NCBI GenBank assembly: GCA_030832085.1
Contig: JAURJU010000077.1
Span: forward strand, 1-64,000
Origin: Chitinophagales bacterium
GTDB lineage: Bacteria; Bacteroidota; Bacteroidia; Chitinophagales; Chitinophagaceae
Reading direction: 5' to 3'
Length of the DNA stretch: 64,000 bases
Shown here: positions 35,791-44,358 of the stretch, piece after piece
Layout: every line of letters starts with the position of its first letter
Numbering within the stretch: position 1 is the stretch's first letter
Made by a program: the position numbers and the translations under genes
The notes under the pieces: model-generated
Databases searched by the model: none
Seen by the model: only the letters and a program-made list of their open reading frames with translations
Told to the model about the DNA's origin: nothing

Positions 35791-36345
35791 ATGGCAAGAA
35801 AATCATCCAATAAAACAGGAAAAAGTTCTGGAAGCAGTTCCAAAACGTCAAGAAGTTCCAAATCGGGAATCACAAAAGTGATTACGCCTACGCTTTCTTT
35901 TAATTTTCATGTATTTATAGATGGTTTTAAGTCAGAGGCAGATTCCATGTTCAATGAAATTGGAGGAATGTCGTTTGAGCTGTCCGTTGAAGCCTATTCA
36001 GATGGGGGCAATAATGGTACTGTTCACCACCTGCCCAATGGATCGAAACATTCCAACCTGATCCTCAAAAGAGGGATTTCCCCAATGGGCTCACAGTTGA
36101 CAACGTGGTGCATGCAAACCATGAACTTTAAGGACAATAAAATCAGTCCTAAGGTTATTTCCATCATGTTAATGGGGCCTGATCCGAAAGCCAGTGAAAA
36201 TCCCCAATTGATTCCCATCCACACCTGGGAATTTTATGATGCCTTTCCCGTTAAATGGCAGATAAGTGAATTTGTTGCTGATAAATCCGCTTATGCCATA
36301 GAGTCCATTGAATTTGTTTATGCTGGAATTAAATCATTTGTTTAA
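35791..36345 (+). CDS. Tube protein 2 (Afp5-like) with basic Ser-rich N-terminus
   Basis: A 184-residue member of the gp19 tube family: LSFNFHVFIDGFKSEADSMFNEIGGMSFELSVEAYSDGG opens the domain, HSNLILKRGISPMGSQLTTWCMQTM follows, and AIESIEFVYAGIKSF closes it. In Afp-type particles such a second tube protein joins the tube to the baseplate hub. Here about 30 residues of Ser, Lys, Arg and Thr precede the domain (MARKSSNKTGKSSGSSSKTS and on), which is unusual. It is the first gene beyond the terminator. Confidence 0.92.
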   Translation: MARKSSNKTGKSSGSSSKTSRSSKSGITKVITPTLSFNFHVFIDGFKSEADSMFNEIGGMSFELSVEAYSDGGNNGTVHHLPNGSKHSNLILKRGISPMGSQLTTWCMQTMNFKDNKISPKVISIMLMGPDPKASENPQLIPIHTWEFYDAFPVKWQISEFVADKSAYAIESIEFVYAGIKSFV

Positions 36346-36356
36346 ACACTTAGAAA

Positions 36357-36572
36357 ATGCCTGTAGAAATTAAGGAATTGGTGATTCAAGCCAAAGCACA
36401 ATCAGCAGGAAATGGACAAAATAAAACTGCTGCAGAAGCGAATGATAAGGAAAAAGTTGCCAGTTCAGCTTCCGGTGTTGTTGGCAGGATCACCCATGAT
36501 CTTCGCCGGCAAATCGTGGAAGATTGCGTTGCGGAGGTCCTGGAAAAGCTTGAAAAAAATAGAATGATATGA
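36357..36572 (+). CDS. DUF5908 family small protein
   Basis: A 71-residue protein starting MPVEIKELVIQAKAQ, the opening of the DUF5908 family found in Bacteroidota injection-system operons between tube and LysM genes. The middle is low-complexity (Ala, Asn, Lys), and the C-terminal helix is RRQIVEDCVAEVLEKLEKN. It may be a small assembly factor or the counterpart of Afp6. It overlaps the next gene by 4 bp (ATGA). Confidence 0.85.
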   Translation: MPVEIKELVIQAKAQSAGNGQNKTAAEANDKEKVASSASGVVGRITHDLRRQIVEDCVAEVLEKLEKNRMI

Positions 36573-37261
36573 GTGGTGGCCTGAGTTCTCTGAGTATCAA
36601 TGGGTTCAAATCCTTCAGCAACGGTGTCACAAAAGACTCAGTAGGACGTTTCGTTTTGCAATTGAATCCGGCAGAACTTAAAGTTGGATATGTTGTAAAT
36701 GACAAAAAAGGCCCAGAAAACAACGAAGAGGCTAAATCAGCCGTAGGAAATCCAACCAATCCACAAACACTTTCTAAAGCAAAAGAATCAATAAGCTTTG
36801 ATTTCATTATTGATACCACTGGGGCAGTAAAACAAAACGCATCAGTAAAAACAGTTGCCAAAGCTGTTGCACAATTGCGTAAAATTACCGTTGATAAAAT
36901 CAGTGGAACACATTCCACCCCCTATGTTTCAGTACAATGGGGTGGTATTATTTTCAAGGGAAAAGTGGATTCACTAAAAGTAGATTACACCCTTTTTGAC
37001 AAAGACGGGAATCCCATAAGAGCTAAAATTTCCATCAGCATTACTGAACATTATGACACCAGTGCAGATTCTGTCAACAACCAGAGTCCGGACATCACGC
37101 GCATACCTACCATAAAGCAAGGCGATAGCTTGATTTCACTGTGCGATGAATTTTATGATGACCCCAATATGTTTATTCGTATTGCAGAATATAACGCTCT
37201 GCCTACCTTTCGAAGACTTACCCCTGGAACCATATTAGAGTTCCCTCCTATTGAAAAATAA
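36569..37261 (+). CDS. LysM-containing baseplate hub protein (Afp7-like)
   Basis: A 230-residue protein. The first 160 residues form a tail-tube-initiator-like domain: VGRFVLQLNPAELKVGYVVN is the typical opening and PYVSVQWGGIIFKGKVDSLKVDYTLFDKDGNPIRAKISISI the conserved core. A C-terminal LysM-type segment (IKQGDSLISLCDEFYDDPNMFIRIAEYNAL...LTPGTILEFPP) occupies about 185-228. In Afp/PVC it connects spike and tube. It is translationally coupled to DUF5908 upstream and abuts the VgrG-like gene downstream. Confidence 0.92.
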   Translation: MSGGLSSLSINGFKSFSNGVTKDSVGRFVLQLNPAELKVGYVVNDKKGPENNEEAKSAVGNPTNPQTLSKAKESISFDFIIDTTGAVKQNASVKTVAKAVAQLRKITVDKISGTHSTPYVSVQWGGIIFKGKVDSLKVDYTLFDKDGNPIRAKISISITEHYDTSADSVNNQSPDITRIPTIKQGDSLISLCDEFYDDPNMFIRIAEYNALPTFRRLTPGTILEFPPIEK

Positions 37262-37265
37262 ACCA

Positions 37266-39077
37266 ATGGCAACATCAAAGCTCACCCCGCTAAGTACCTC
37301 TTCAGATCCTGTTTCGTACACCATAAAAGTGAACAAAAAGGAATTGAAAAGTGATTTGATTCTAATGAGGGTTGATGTTTGGGGAGAAATCAATAAAATC
37401 AGTCGGGCCTCCATTTCTATCATTGGCGGCAATATTCATTTGAATACATTCAAGGAAAGTGAGCTTGCTGATTTTGAACCGGGTAAAGAAGTAGAAATTT
37501 CGTTGGGATTTAAGCAAGCCAACTCCATTGTATTCAAAGGAATCATACTTAAACACCGCATTGAAGTAAGGGCAGGGTATGAACGACTGAGAACCAGAAG
37601 CGTATTGATATTGGAATGTGCCGATAAGGCAATAAAAATGTCGATTGGAAGAAAATCCGAAATCTTTGAAAACAAAAAAGACAGCGAAGTATTGACCTCC
37701 CTTGCTTCTGCTGCAGGACTAACCAAAACAATTTCACCCACCACCACCAAACACGCTTTTCTCACCCAGTATGATATGACAGACTGGGACTTTATGCTTC
37801 GCCGCGCAAAAGCAAATGGTTTGGTGGTCATCAACACGGAAAACGGCTTGAACATCAAGCCGCCAGCCATTTCCGGTGCCAGTGCGGCTACCATCACATA
37901 CGGAAAAGATACAACCAGTTTTCAGGGAGAAGTTGATTCTTCTTCACAATTACAGGGACTGGAAGCCTTTGCCTGGGATTATTTCAAAGAGACAGATGTT
38001 AAACAAAAAGGATCAGAACCAGCCAACTTGTCAAAACCTGGTAACCTCACTGGAAAAACAATTGGGAAAACTGCAAGTCCAGCTACCTATACCCTAGGCT
38101 TAAAAACGCCAATTGATATCTCAACGGAAGTAAAAGACCTTGCCAATGCGGGCCTTGTGGAATCCAGGTTGAAACGGGTTCGTGGCAGTATTACATTCAG
38201 GGGAATGAACAAAATAAAGCTTGGCTCCATCATCACCCTTGCTGGTTTTGGCACCCGTATGAATGGTGATACACTTGTTACTTCTGTACGCCATCTTTTA
38301 GAAGACGGCGTATTTTCCACTACAGCAGGATTTGGACTTCCAAGAAATGATCAGGAACCCGATCTGATGGAAGAAAACAATTCATGGATCAGTGCCATCA
38401 AGGGATTGCATGTGGGCATCGTGAAGAAAATTGATGGTGACCCTGCTAAAAAAAATCGCATTCAGGTCAATATACCATCTTTAAAAGGTACAGGAAACGG
38501 ATTGTGGTGCATCCTCTCCCAATTTTATACTACCAATCAGGCAGGAAGTTTTTTTATTCCCGAATTGAACACCCCTGTGGTTGTTGGATTTTTGAATGAA
38601 GACCCGCGCTACCCTGTTGTACTCGGTTGTTTGTACAACAACAAATCGAAGCCAAAAGAAACCATCAACAAAGACAATACTGTAAAATCAATCCTTACGA
38701 AGGCCAAACTCAACTTGAAATTTGATGATAAGGATAAGGTGATCACCATTCAAACCCCCGGTGGCCACAGCATCATGATTTCAGATAAGAAAAAAGGAAT
38801 CAGCGTTGTTGATAAAAATGGAAATTCTATGGTAACCAGTGACAAGGGCATCACCATTAGCAGCAAAAAAAGCATTATATTGGATAGCAAGGACAAGATC
38901 AAGATCACTGCCACCAAAGGAGTGACGACCTCCGCATCAGGGGGAGATATTGTCATGAGTGGCAAGGGCGTTTCCGCCAAAGCCACTGCAAAAATATCCA
39001 TGAAAGCCAATGGTGGGGCAGATATCAATTCTACTGCCACAATTAATATTAAGGGATCAATGGTGAACATCAACTAA
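37266..39077 (+). CDS. Spike protein, VgrG/gp27-gp5-like (Afp8-like)
   Basis: A 603-residue protein. The N-terminal gp27-like region (about 1-370) includes FEPGKEVEISLGFKQANSIVFKGIILKHRIEV and TQYDMTDWDFMLRRAKANGLVVINT, diagnostic of VgrG/phage late control D proteins. An OB-fold follows (GLHVGIVKKIDGDPAKKNRIQVNIPS...GSFFIPELNTPVVVGFLNEDPRYPVVLGCLYN). The C-terminal 130 residues form a triple beta-helix needle of Lys, Ser and Ile-rich repeats. No C-terminal toxin domain is added. It punctures the target envelope. The ATG at 37266 is preferred to a TTG at 37251. Confidence 0.94.
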   Translation: MATSKLTPLSTSSDPVSYTIKVNKKELKSDLILMRVDVWGEINKISRASISIIGGNIHLNTFKESELADFEPGKEVEISLGFKQANSIVFKGIILKHRIEVRAGYERLRTRSVLILECADKAIKMSIGRKSEIFENKKDSEVLTSLASAAGLTKTISPTTTKHAFLTQYDMTDWDFMLRRAKANGLVVINTENGLNIKPPAISGASAATITYGKDTTSFQGEVDSSSQLQGLEAFAWDYFKETDVKQKGSEPANLSKPGNLTGKTIGKTASPATYTLGLKTPIDISTEVKDLANAGLVESRLKRVRGSITFRGMNKIKLGSIITLAGFGTRMNGDTLVTSVRHLLEDGVFSTTAGFGLPRNDQEPDLMEENNSWISAIKGLHVGIVKKIDGDPAKKNRIQVNIPSLKGTGNGLWCILSQFYTTNQAGSFFIPELNTPVVVGFLNEDPRYPVVLGCLYNNKSKPKETINKDNTVKSILTKAKLNLKFDDKDKVITIQTPGGHSIMISDKKKGISVVDKNGNSMVTSDKGITISSKKSIILDSKDKIKITATKGVTTSASGGDIVMSGKGVSAKATAKISMKANGGADINSTATINIKGSMVNIN

Positions 39078-39087
39078 AATAATTGAT

Positions 39088-39414
39088 ATGGGAAATCCGG
39101 TAGCCAGTTTATTGTCCATGCACAAATGCAACACAGCTGATGCTGCAGGCACACACCTTACCATACCTATTTTTTTCCCATGCAGTGCCAATGTAAAGGT
39201 TATGAGCCTCAAAGCAGCCATTCAAGGAGACATGACATTGTGCCTGAACCGAATTGCTACACCATTTGGACCCGTCCCCATCCCCACACCCAATACCATT
39301 CAAAAAGGGTCGCAAAAAGTAAAATTCGGTGGAAAGCCGGCTGCAAGGGCAAAAGATAAAATGGCGCATGGTGGAGAGATTTCCATGGGCATACCTAATG
39401 TAAAAATTGGATAA
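39088..39414 (+). CDS. PAAR-like spike tip protein (Afp10-like)
   Basis: A 108-residue PAAR-type protein that caps the spike needle. It has GNPVASLLSMHKCNTADAAGTHLT, PCSANVKV, MTLCLNRIATPFGPVPIPTPN and IQKGSQKVKFGGKPAARAKDKMAHGG, with the His and Cys residues expected for the metal site at the tip. There is no fused effector. The gene follows the spike gene directly and abuts gp25 (stop and start are adjacent). Confidence 0.86.
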   Translation: MGNPVASLLSMHKCNTADAAGTHLTIPIFFPCSANVKVMSLKAAIQGDMTLCLNRIATPFGPVPIPTPNTIQKGSQKVKFGGKPAARAKDKMAHGGEISMGIPNVKIG

Positions 39415-39825
39415 ATGAAAAACGGCAAATCTTTTTTAGGCAGAGGATGGTCGTTTCCACCAATCTTCAACAAAGAGCTGGGATCAGTTGAGCTGGTATC
39501 TGAAATTGAGGATATCCGCCAAAGTTTGCACATCTACTTGTCTACCCGAAGGGGAGAAAGGTTGATGCGCTTAGACTATGGAAGCTTTATTCATGAAAAT
39601 ATTTATGATCCTGCCGGAGCCAACAATTTGAGTTTTCTTGCTGAACAATTGCGAATTGATATCCGAAGATATGAACCACGGATTATAGTTCATGAGGTTG
39701 AAATTGATGACGCCAATATTGCACAAGGAGTTATTCAGTTTAAAATCAATTTTGAGGTCCAGGCGAACAACGTTCGTGATAACATAGTATTCCCTTATTA
39801 TATTCTAGAAGGCACCCATATTTAA
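39415..39825 (+). CDS. Baseplate wedge protein, gp25/GPW family (Afp9-like)
   Basis: A 136-residue gp25-like protein: LVSEIEDIRQSLHIYLSTRRGERLMRLDYGSFIHENIYDP contains the conserved EIRxxLxxxLxTxxGERxxxPxxG pattern with Asp instead of the common Pro, and VEIDDANIAQGVIQFKINFEV closes the domain. It nucleates sheath assembly on the baseplate. It is adjacent to the baseplate J gene (1-bp gap). Confidence 0.94.
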   Translation: MKNGKSFLGRGWSFPPIFNKELGSVELVSEIEDIRQSLHIYLSTRRGERLMRLDYGSFIHENIYDPAGANNLSFLAEQLRIDIRRYEPRIIVHEVEIDDANIAQGVIQFKINFEVQANNVRDNIVFPYYILEGTHI

Positions 39826-39826
39826 C

Positions 39827-42800
39827 ATGGCAGATCGCGTTTACGATATCAATAAATTAACCCTGGAGCTTTCCAACAAAGCGCTGAACCCAAGGCATTT
39901 CCTTCCTGACGAACGGAAATTCAGTGATTTGTTAACCTTCATCAATCGTTTATCCAAAAAGATACAGTACTACAACCTTCAAAATAAACCTGATGGAAAC
40001 TGGTACGAGTTCTTTATTTCAGATGAAATATTTTTATTGGCAGAGATCGATAATTTCCCCTTGGGCGAATTGGAGAAGCAGCGGATAAACGCCATGGTTT
40101 CCTTTGAAAATCAAAATGTAGTTGGGGAAAAACAACAAATTATTCAGGCCTTCTATCGTACCATTTTGATTTTGTTGCAACACATGAACAAGTGGTATAG
40201 CATCTCCTCCAGATTCAACAAGAACAAAGAGGCTTCACCAATTGAAAATGAATTGACCGCAGCAATTGAATTTACCGGGCAAGATGCATTGCACAGGTTA
40301 AAGTCCATTTATAACGGTACTGTTGGCAAGCAAAACAAACCGTTTTTTGAATTTGATGAAACCCCGTTTCTCAAAATATGGAATCTCTCCGCATCTGTTG
40401 ATCCTGAAAATATCCTAGACAATAAATCCATTAAAGATGCCTTAAGTCTTGCCCTCAAACAATTGTTGTTGATTTATAAGCCTGTTTACAAAACCATGTC
40501 AACCCTCATGGTACGGGCCAAGTCGCTCTTACAACAATCGTTGCATCACCAGTCCAGCCATCAACCACACATTGGATTGATCCTGGCATTTTTAGAGCTT
40601 TACAAATACGCCCAGCACGATTTGAATGTTATACCGGAACGCCAGCTGGAGTTTTATTTGTATAAAGTATTGGGGCAGAAAAAAAGACCACAAATTCCAG
40701 ACAGGATGTTTTGTGCTTTTGAAATCAGTCCGGACTTTAAAGAGGTATTGTTGCCAAAAGGCAACAGAATTTTGGCGAGTCAAAATGAGGAAGGAAACGA
40801 TCGCATATACATCACGGAAAGGGATGCAGTGTTAAATCATGCCAGACTAACCGCATTACAAACATTGTTTGTATCCCGAAACCCGTTAATCGATCAAAAC
40901 TCCCGCTTTCAACTGGTTTCTGGTATCTACCAAAAACAAATTGATCCTGATTTTGCTGAAGAAATTTCAATCGCCAGTTTAGGCGAGGAACAACGGTTTT
41001 TTCCAAATGAAGAAAAAACAATGAAGGAGGGAGAGATTGGTTTTGCCGTGGTTTCCAATGCACTAAAATTACAGGCAGGTCAACGGGAAATATCATTGAC
41101 CTTTCAATTTACCGAACAAAGCTTTCACTATCTCACCAATGTCTTGATGGATATTGCGGCCAAAAGGGAGATCAAACCTGATGAGGCTTTCTTTTCGGTT
41201 TTCTCCCAGTCGGTTTTTCCGGAATACACAGCAGAAACAGGATGGCTGTCATTTTCAGAGGTGGATATGGTAGCACCAGAAGATTGGAGCATGCGCCAAT
41301 TTTCGATGAGAATGAAATTGTCGAAAGCCATGCCTGCAATGGTTTCATACAACGAAGACATTCACGCACAAGGATGGGATGTGCATCAACCTGCAATTCG
41401 GATCCTTTTAAAGGGAAACAACAGCTATCATCCATACTCACATTTGCATTTTCTTGAATTGGATCAAATATCCATAGATGTCAATGTTGAGGAATTGAGA
41501 CAGTTTCAATTGTTGACCAACAGTGGAGCAGTAGATGACACCGCGCCTTTTGAACTGTTGGGTTCTACGCCCAAGAAAGGATCTTATTTGCTTGTTGGTA
41601 ATGATGAATTGTTTTGCAAGCAGTTGACCAAGCTTGAAGCCGGATGGGATTATTTTTCATTGCCTACCAGGGAACAAGGATTAAGTGGATATTATGCAGG
41701 GTATCCATACCCCATGGGCAATGAAAATTTCACTTTCACGGTGAGTGCATTGACAGATTTTGGTTTCCGTCCTGCCAAAGGGGAACAAGCACAACGTTAT
41801 GCATTATTTGACCATGACGACATGAATGGCCCCGTTCATGACACGCGAGTCATCAAAGACATAAACTTATCCTTGCTCAATATCCAACCCAAGCCCGATC
41901 TCAGCATGGAGGATCTCCAAGAATATCATCCAAGGCTTGAAACCGGATTTTTAAAATTTGAGTTGGATTCGCCTGATGTAGGATTTGGATATGAAGTGTA
42001 TACTGCTGTGTACAATACTGCCGTTACAAAAGCTGCAGATACTAAAAGTACCAAAACAGCCAGTCATCTCCATATCCAAACACCCAATGATCCGTTTTCT
42101 CCATTGGCACAAAACTTTTATATCAATTATCAGGCACAAACACAATTGATTTTCAACGGACAACGTTCGTTTGCGAACAACAAACAGGATGAAAATGCGT
42201 TCATCCACATTCATCCATTTGGCAGTCATCCCATTTTTGAATATTCCACACCAAACAGCAACCGATTGGTGCCATACTTTGAACTGGAAGGGTCTATTCA
42301 CTTGGGTTTTGAAAATCTCTCTTCGAATGAGGTAGTTAACATGCTTTGGGATTTGGTACCCAATGACAAATGGACTTATGGAGACGGTGCAGACGTAAAG
42401 TGGCATTATTTGTCGAGGAATGAATGGGTGCCATTAAAGGGACAGCATCTGTTGTTTGATGAAACCAATGGATTGATAAACTCAGGCATCATCAGCATTG
42501 AAATACCATCCGATGCGTCAACCGAACATCAATCAATGCCTTCCGGAAAAATTTGGCTAAGGGCAGGTGTTTCGCAAAAAGCAGAATTGGTGAGCAGACT
42601 GAAACGTATTTATTTGAGAGCCGCCAGTGCCGTTTATCAGTTTTTACCGGAAGGTGAAGAAGATCATCCAATTTCCTTGGAAGCATATTCTGCAGATGCC
42701 ATGGCAGACAATGTAGATGGAATTTTATCTGTAATTCAACCCCTTGCAACTTCAGGTGGAAGAGCCAAGGAAACGGAAGGTGAGTTCATGTCCAGAATTA

Positions 42801-43612
42801 GTGAATATATGCGGCATAAACAGCGTGCGATTACAACTTGGGATATGGAAAAAATGTTGTTGAGGGAGTTTGATCAACTGGCATATGTTAGGGCATTTGG
42901 TCATTTCGGAAATGAATTGTTTGTAGCGCCCGGCGAAGTCGTGATTGCAGCGGTACCCAAGATTTATAACACAGATGTTTTCTATCAACCTAAATTAAAT
43001 TTAGGTGAGATCAAGGTGATGGAAGAGTATTTGAAAAAAGTAAGCAGTCCTTTTGCTAAAATCACTGTTCGCAATCCACTGTTTGAGTTTGTATGGGTAA
43101 AATGCAGAATTGTGCTGAATTCCAAAGAGACTGGGGCCATTTTAAAACAACTACACCAAGATCTCCTGCACTATTTATGTCCATGGTTTTATGAGGATCC
43201 CAAATTGGCCATGACCATCCGATCCATAAGGCGTTCAGATGTATTCATATTTTTACAAAGCCGACCTTATATCGGTTATATTACCGGATTTTCCCTTGTT
43301 CATCTTACAATTGATGATCAAGGGAGGTACCATATTCAGGATACCGCACAATCGAACAACCAGAACGACGAAATCATCTGCACCCGCCCTTGGACGGTAC
43401 TTATACCATTGGAGGGCAATCATATAGAAGTGATAAAAGAACCTGAATATTTTGAGCCGGAACCCACACATTTTGAAGACATGATCATTGGTACGAACCT
43501 AGTAATAGGAGGTGATTTGACTCCTCAGCCTGAGGTAGAACAAATAAAAGACTTGATACCTGAAAAAGAAAAACCTGCACCCCCTATTTACAGTTTCACT
43601 TTAAAACTTTGA
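39827..43612 (+). CDS. Baseplate J-like wedge protein (Afp11/gp6-like)
   Basis: A 1261-residue protein, long for the family. The N-terminal 800 residues are weakly conserved and include YLYKVLGQKKRPQIPDRMFCAFEI and many strands. The C-terminal part has the baseplate J signature from about residue 980: ETEGEFMSRISEYMRHKQRAITTWDMEKMLLREFDQLAYVRAF, then VAPGEVVIAAVPK and a helix-strand repeat around VMEEYLKKVSSPFAKITVRNPLFEFVWVKCRIVL. It forms the ring of wedges around the hub, with Afp12-like and gp25. It ends with a Pro/Glu-rich tail. Confidence 0.92.
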   Translation: MADRVYDINKLTLELSNKALNPRHFLPDERKFSDLLTFINRLSKKIQYYNLQNKPDGNWYEFFISDEIFLLAEIDNFPLGELEKQRINAMVSFENQNVVGEKQQIIQAFYRTILILLQHMNKWYSISSRFNKNKEASPIENELTAAIEFTGQDALHRLKSIYNGTVGKQNKPFFEFDETPFLKIWNLSASVDPENILDNKSIKDALSLALKQLLLIYKPVYKTMSTLMVRAKSLLQQSLHHQSSHQPHIGLILAFLELYKYAQHDLNVIPERQLEFYLYKVLGQKKRPQIPDRMFCAFEISPDFKEVLLPKGNRILASQNEEGNDRIYITERDAVLNHARLTALQTLFVSRNPLIDQNSRFQLVSGIYQKQIDPDFAEEISIASLGEEQRFFPNEEKTMKEGEIGFAVVSNALKLQAGQREISLTFQFTEQSFHYLTNVLMDIAAKREIKPDEAFFSVFSQSVFPEYTAETGWLSFSEVDMVAPEDWSMRQFSMRMKLSKAMPAMVSYNEDIHAQGWDVHQPAIRILLKGNNSYHPYSHLHFLELDQISIDVNVEELRQFQLLTNSGAVDDTAPFELLGSTPKKGSYLLVGNDELFCKQLTKLEAGWDYFSLPTREQGLSGYYAGYPYPMGNENFTFTVSALTDFGFRPAKGEQAQRYALFDHDDMNGPVHDTRVIKDINLSLLNIQPKPDLSMEDLQEYHPRLETGFLKFELDSPDVGFGYEVYTAVYNTAVTKAADTKSTKTASHLHIQTPNDPFSPLAQNFYINYQAQTQLIFNGQRSFANNKQDENAFIHIHPFGSHPIFEYSTPNSNRLVPYFELEGSIHLGFENLSSNEVVNMLWDLVPNDKWTYGDGADVKWHYLSRNEWVPLKGQHLLFDETNGLINSGIISIEIPSDASTEHQSMPSGKIWLRAGVSQKAELVSRLKRIYLRAASAVYQFLPEGEEDHPISLEAYSADAMADNVDGILSVIQPLATSGGRAKETEGEFMSRISEYMRHKQRAITTWDMEKMLLREFDQLAYVRAFGHFGNELFVAPGEVVIAAVPKIYNTDVFYQPKLNLGEIKVMEEYLKKVSSPFAKITVRNPLFEFVWVKCRIVLNSKETGAILKQLHQDLLHYLCPWFYEDPKLAMTIRSIRRSDVFIFLQSRPYIGYITGFSLVHLTIDDQGRYHIQDTAQSNNQNDEIICTRPWTVLIPLEGNHIEVIKEPEYFEPEPTHFEDMIIGTNLVIGGDLTPQPEVEQIKDLIPEKEKPAPPIYSFTLKL

Positions 43613-43616
43613 TTGT

Positions 43617-44357
43617 ATGGCACTGTTGAATCGACAAAGTCTGAAAAATTATTTTAAAAAAGGGAACGCTCCCACAGAGCAACATTTTATAGACCTTATA
43701 GAATCTTCTATCAATATTGTGGATGATGGTATAGCCCGTGGTGCTGATCAAGGATACAGGATTTCGCCTATTGGAAATTCGAACAGATTGATTTCCTTTT
43801 TCAGAAACATGCAAAAAAGAGATCCTGATTGGTTTATCAGTTTAAATGAGAATGATATTCCAGGGATTGCATTCCAAGAGCAAGGGAAAGGACCAAGATT
43901 GGTATTGAAAGAGGGTGGTCAAGTAGGTATTGGGGTAAACAATCCAAAGTACACACTGGAAGTTAAAGGCACCGTTGGATTCACCAATAGAGTCGGAACA
44001 TTGTACCAAGGCAAGGTTCCTGGTGATGGGAAATGGCATGACATGGTTTCAGGATTGAGAGAACCTTCCGCCTTTGAAGTTATGGCCATCATCAATGGTA
44101 GAAAAGGAAGTGGGAAATATGCCCTCGCCCATGCCATTGCTTTGAATACATTCGGAGGAAAATTGTCATTTGGTGGAATTAAAAAAACATCTGCATGCTA
44201 TGGAAGTTTTTTCAATCGTCTTCGCTTTCGTTGGACTGGAGAACTGTATGACTATTCCCTTCAAGTAAAGACTGCAAGTCCTTACGGTATTGATGAACAA
44301 AATGGTGAACCATTCCCAATTCAATTCCAAATAACAGGTTTATTAGAGAATAGATAG
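43617..44357 (+). CDS. Putative tail-fibre/tail-collar-like protein
   Basis: A 246-residue protein located where Afp13-type fibre genes or adaptors are found. The N-terminus NRQSLKNYFKKGNAPTEQHFIDLIESSIN looks like an attachment helix seen in Bacteroidota fibre-like proteins. The middle has VGIGVNNPKYTLEVKGTVGF, the V-G-I-G-x-x-x-P-x-x-x-L-x-V-x-G motif of trimeric phage fibres. The C-terminal 130 residues form a beta-rich domain with four to five aromatic strands that may bind a target. It lacks a signal peptide. Receptor function is inferred from the motif and place only. Confidence 0.82.
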   Translation: MALLNRQSLKNYFKKGNAPTEQHFIDLIESSINIVDDGIARGADQGYRISPIGNSNRLISFFRNMQKRDPDWFISLNENDIPGIAFQEQGKGPRLVLKEGGQVGIGVNNPKYTLEVKGTVGFTNRVGTLYQGKVPGDGKWHDMVSGLREPSAFEVMAIINGRKGSGKYALAHAIALNTFGGKLSFGGIKKTSACYGSFFNRLRFRWTGELYDYSLQVKTASPYGIDEQNGEPFPIQFQITGLLENR

Positions 44358-44358
44358 G

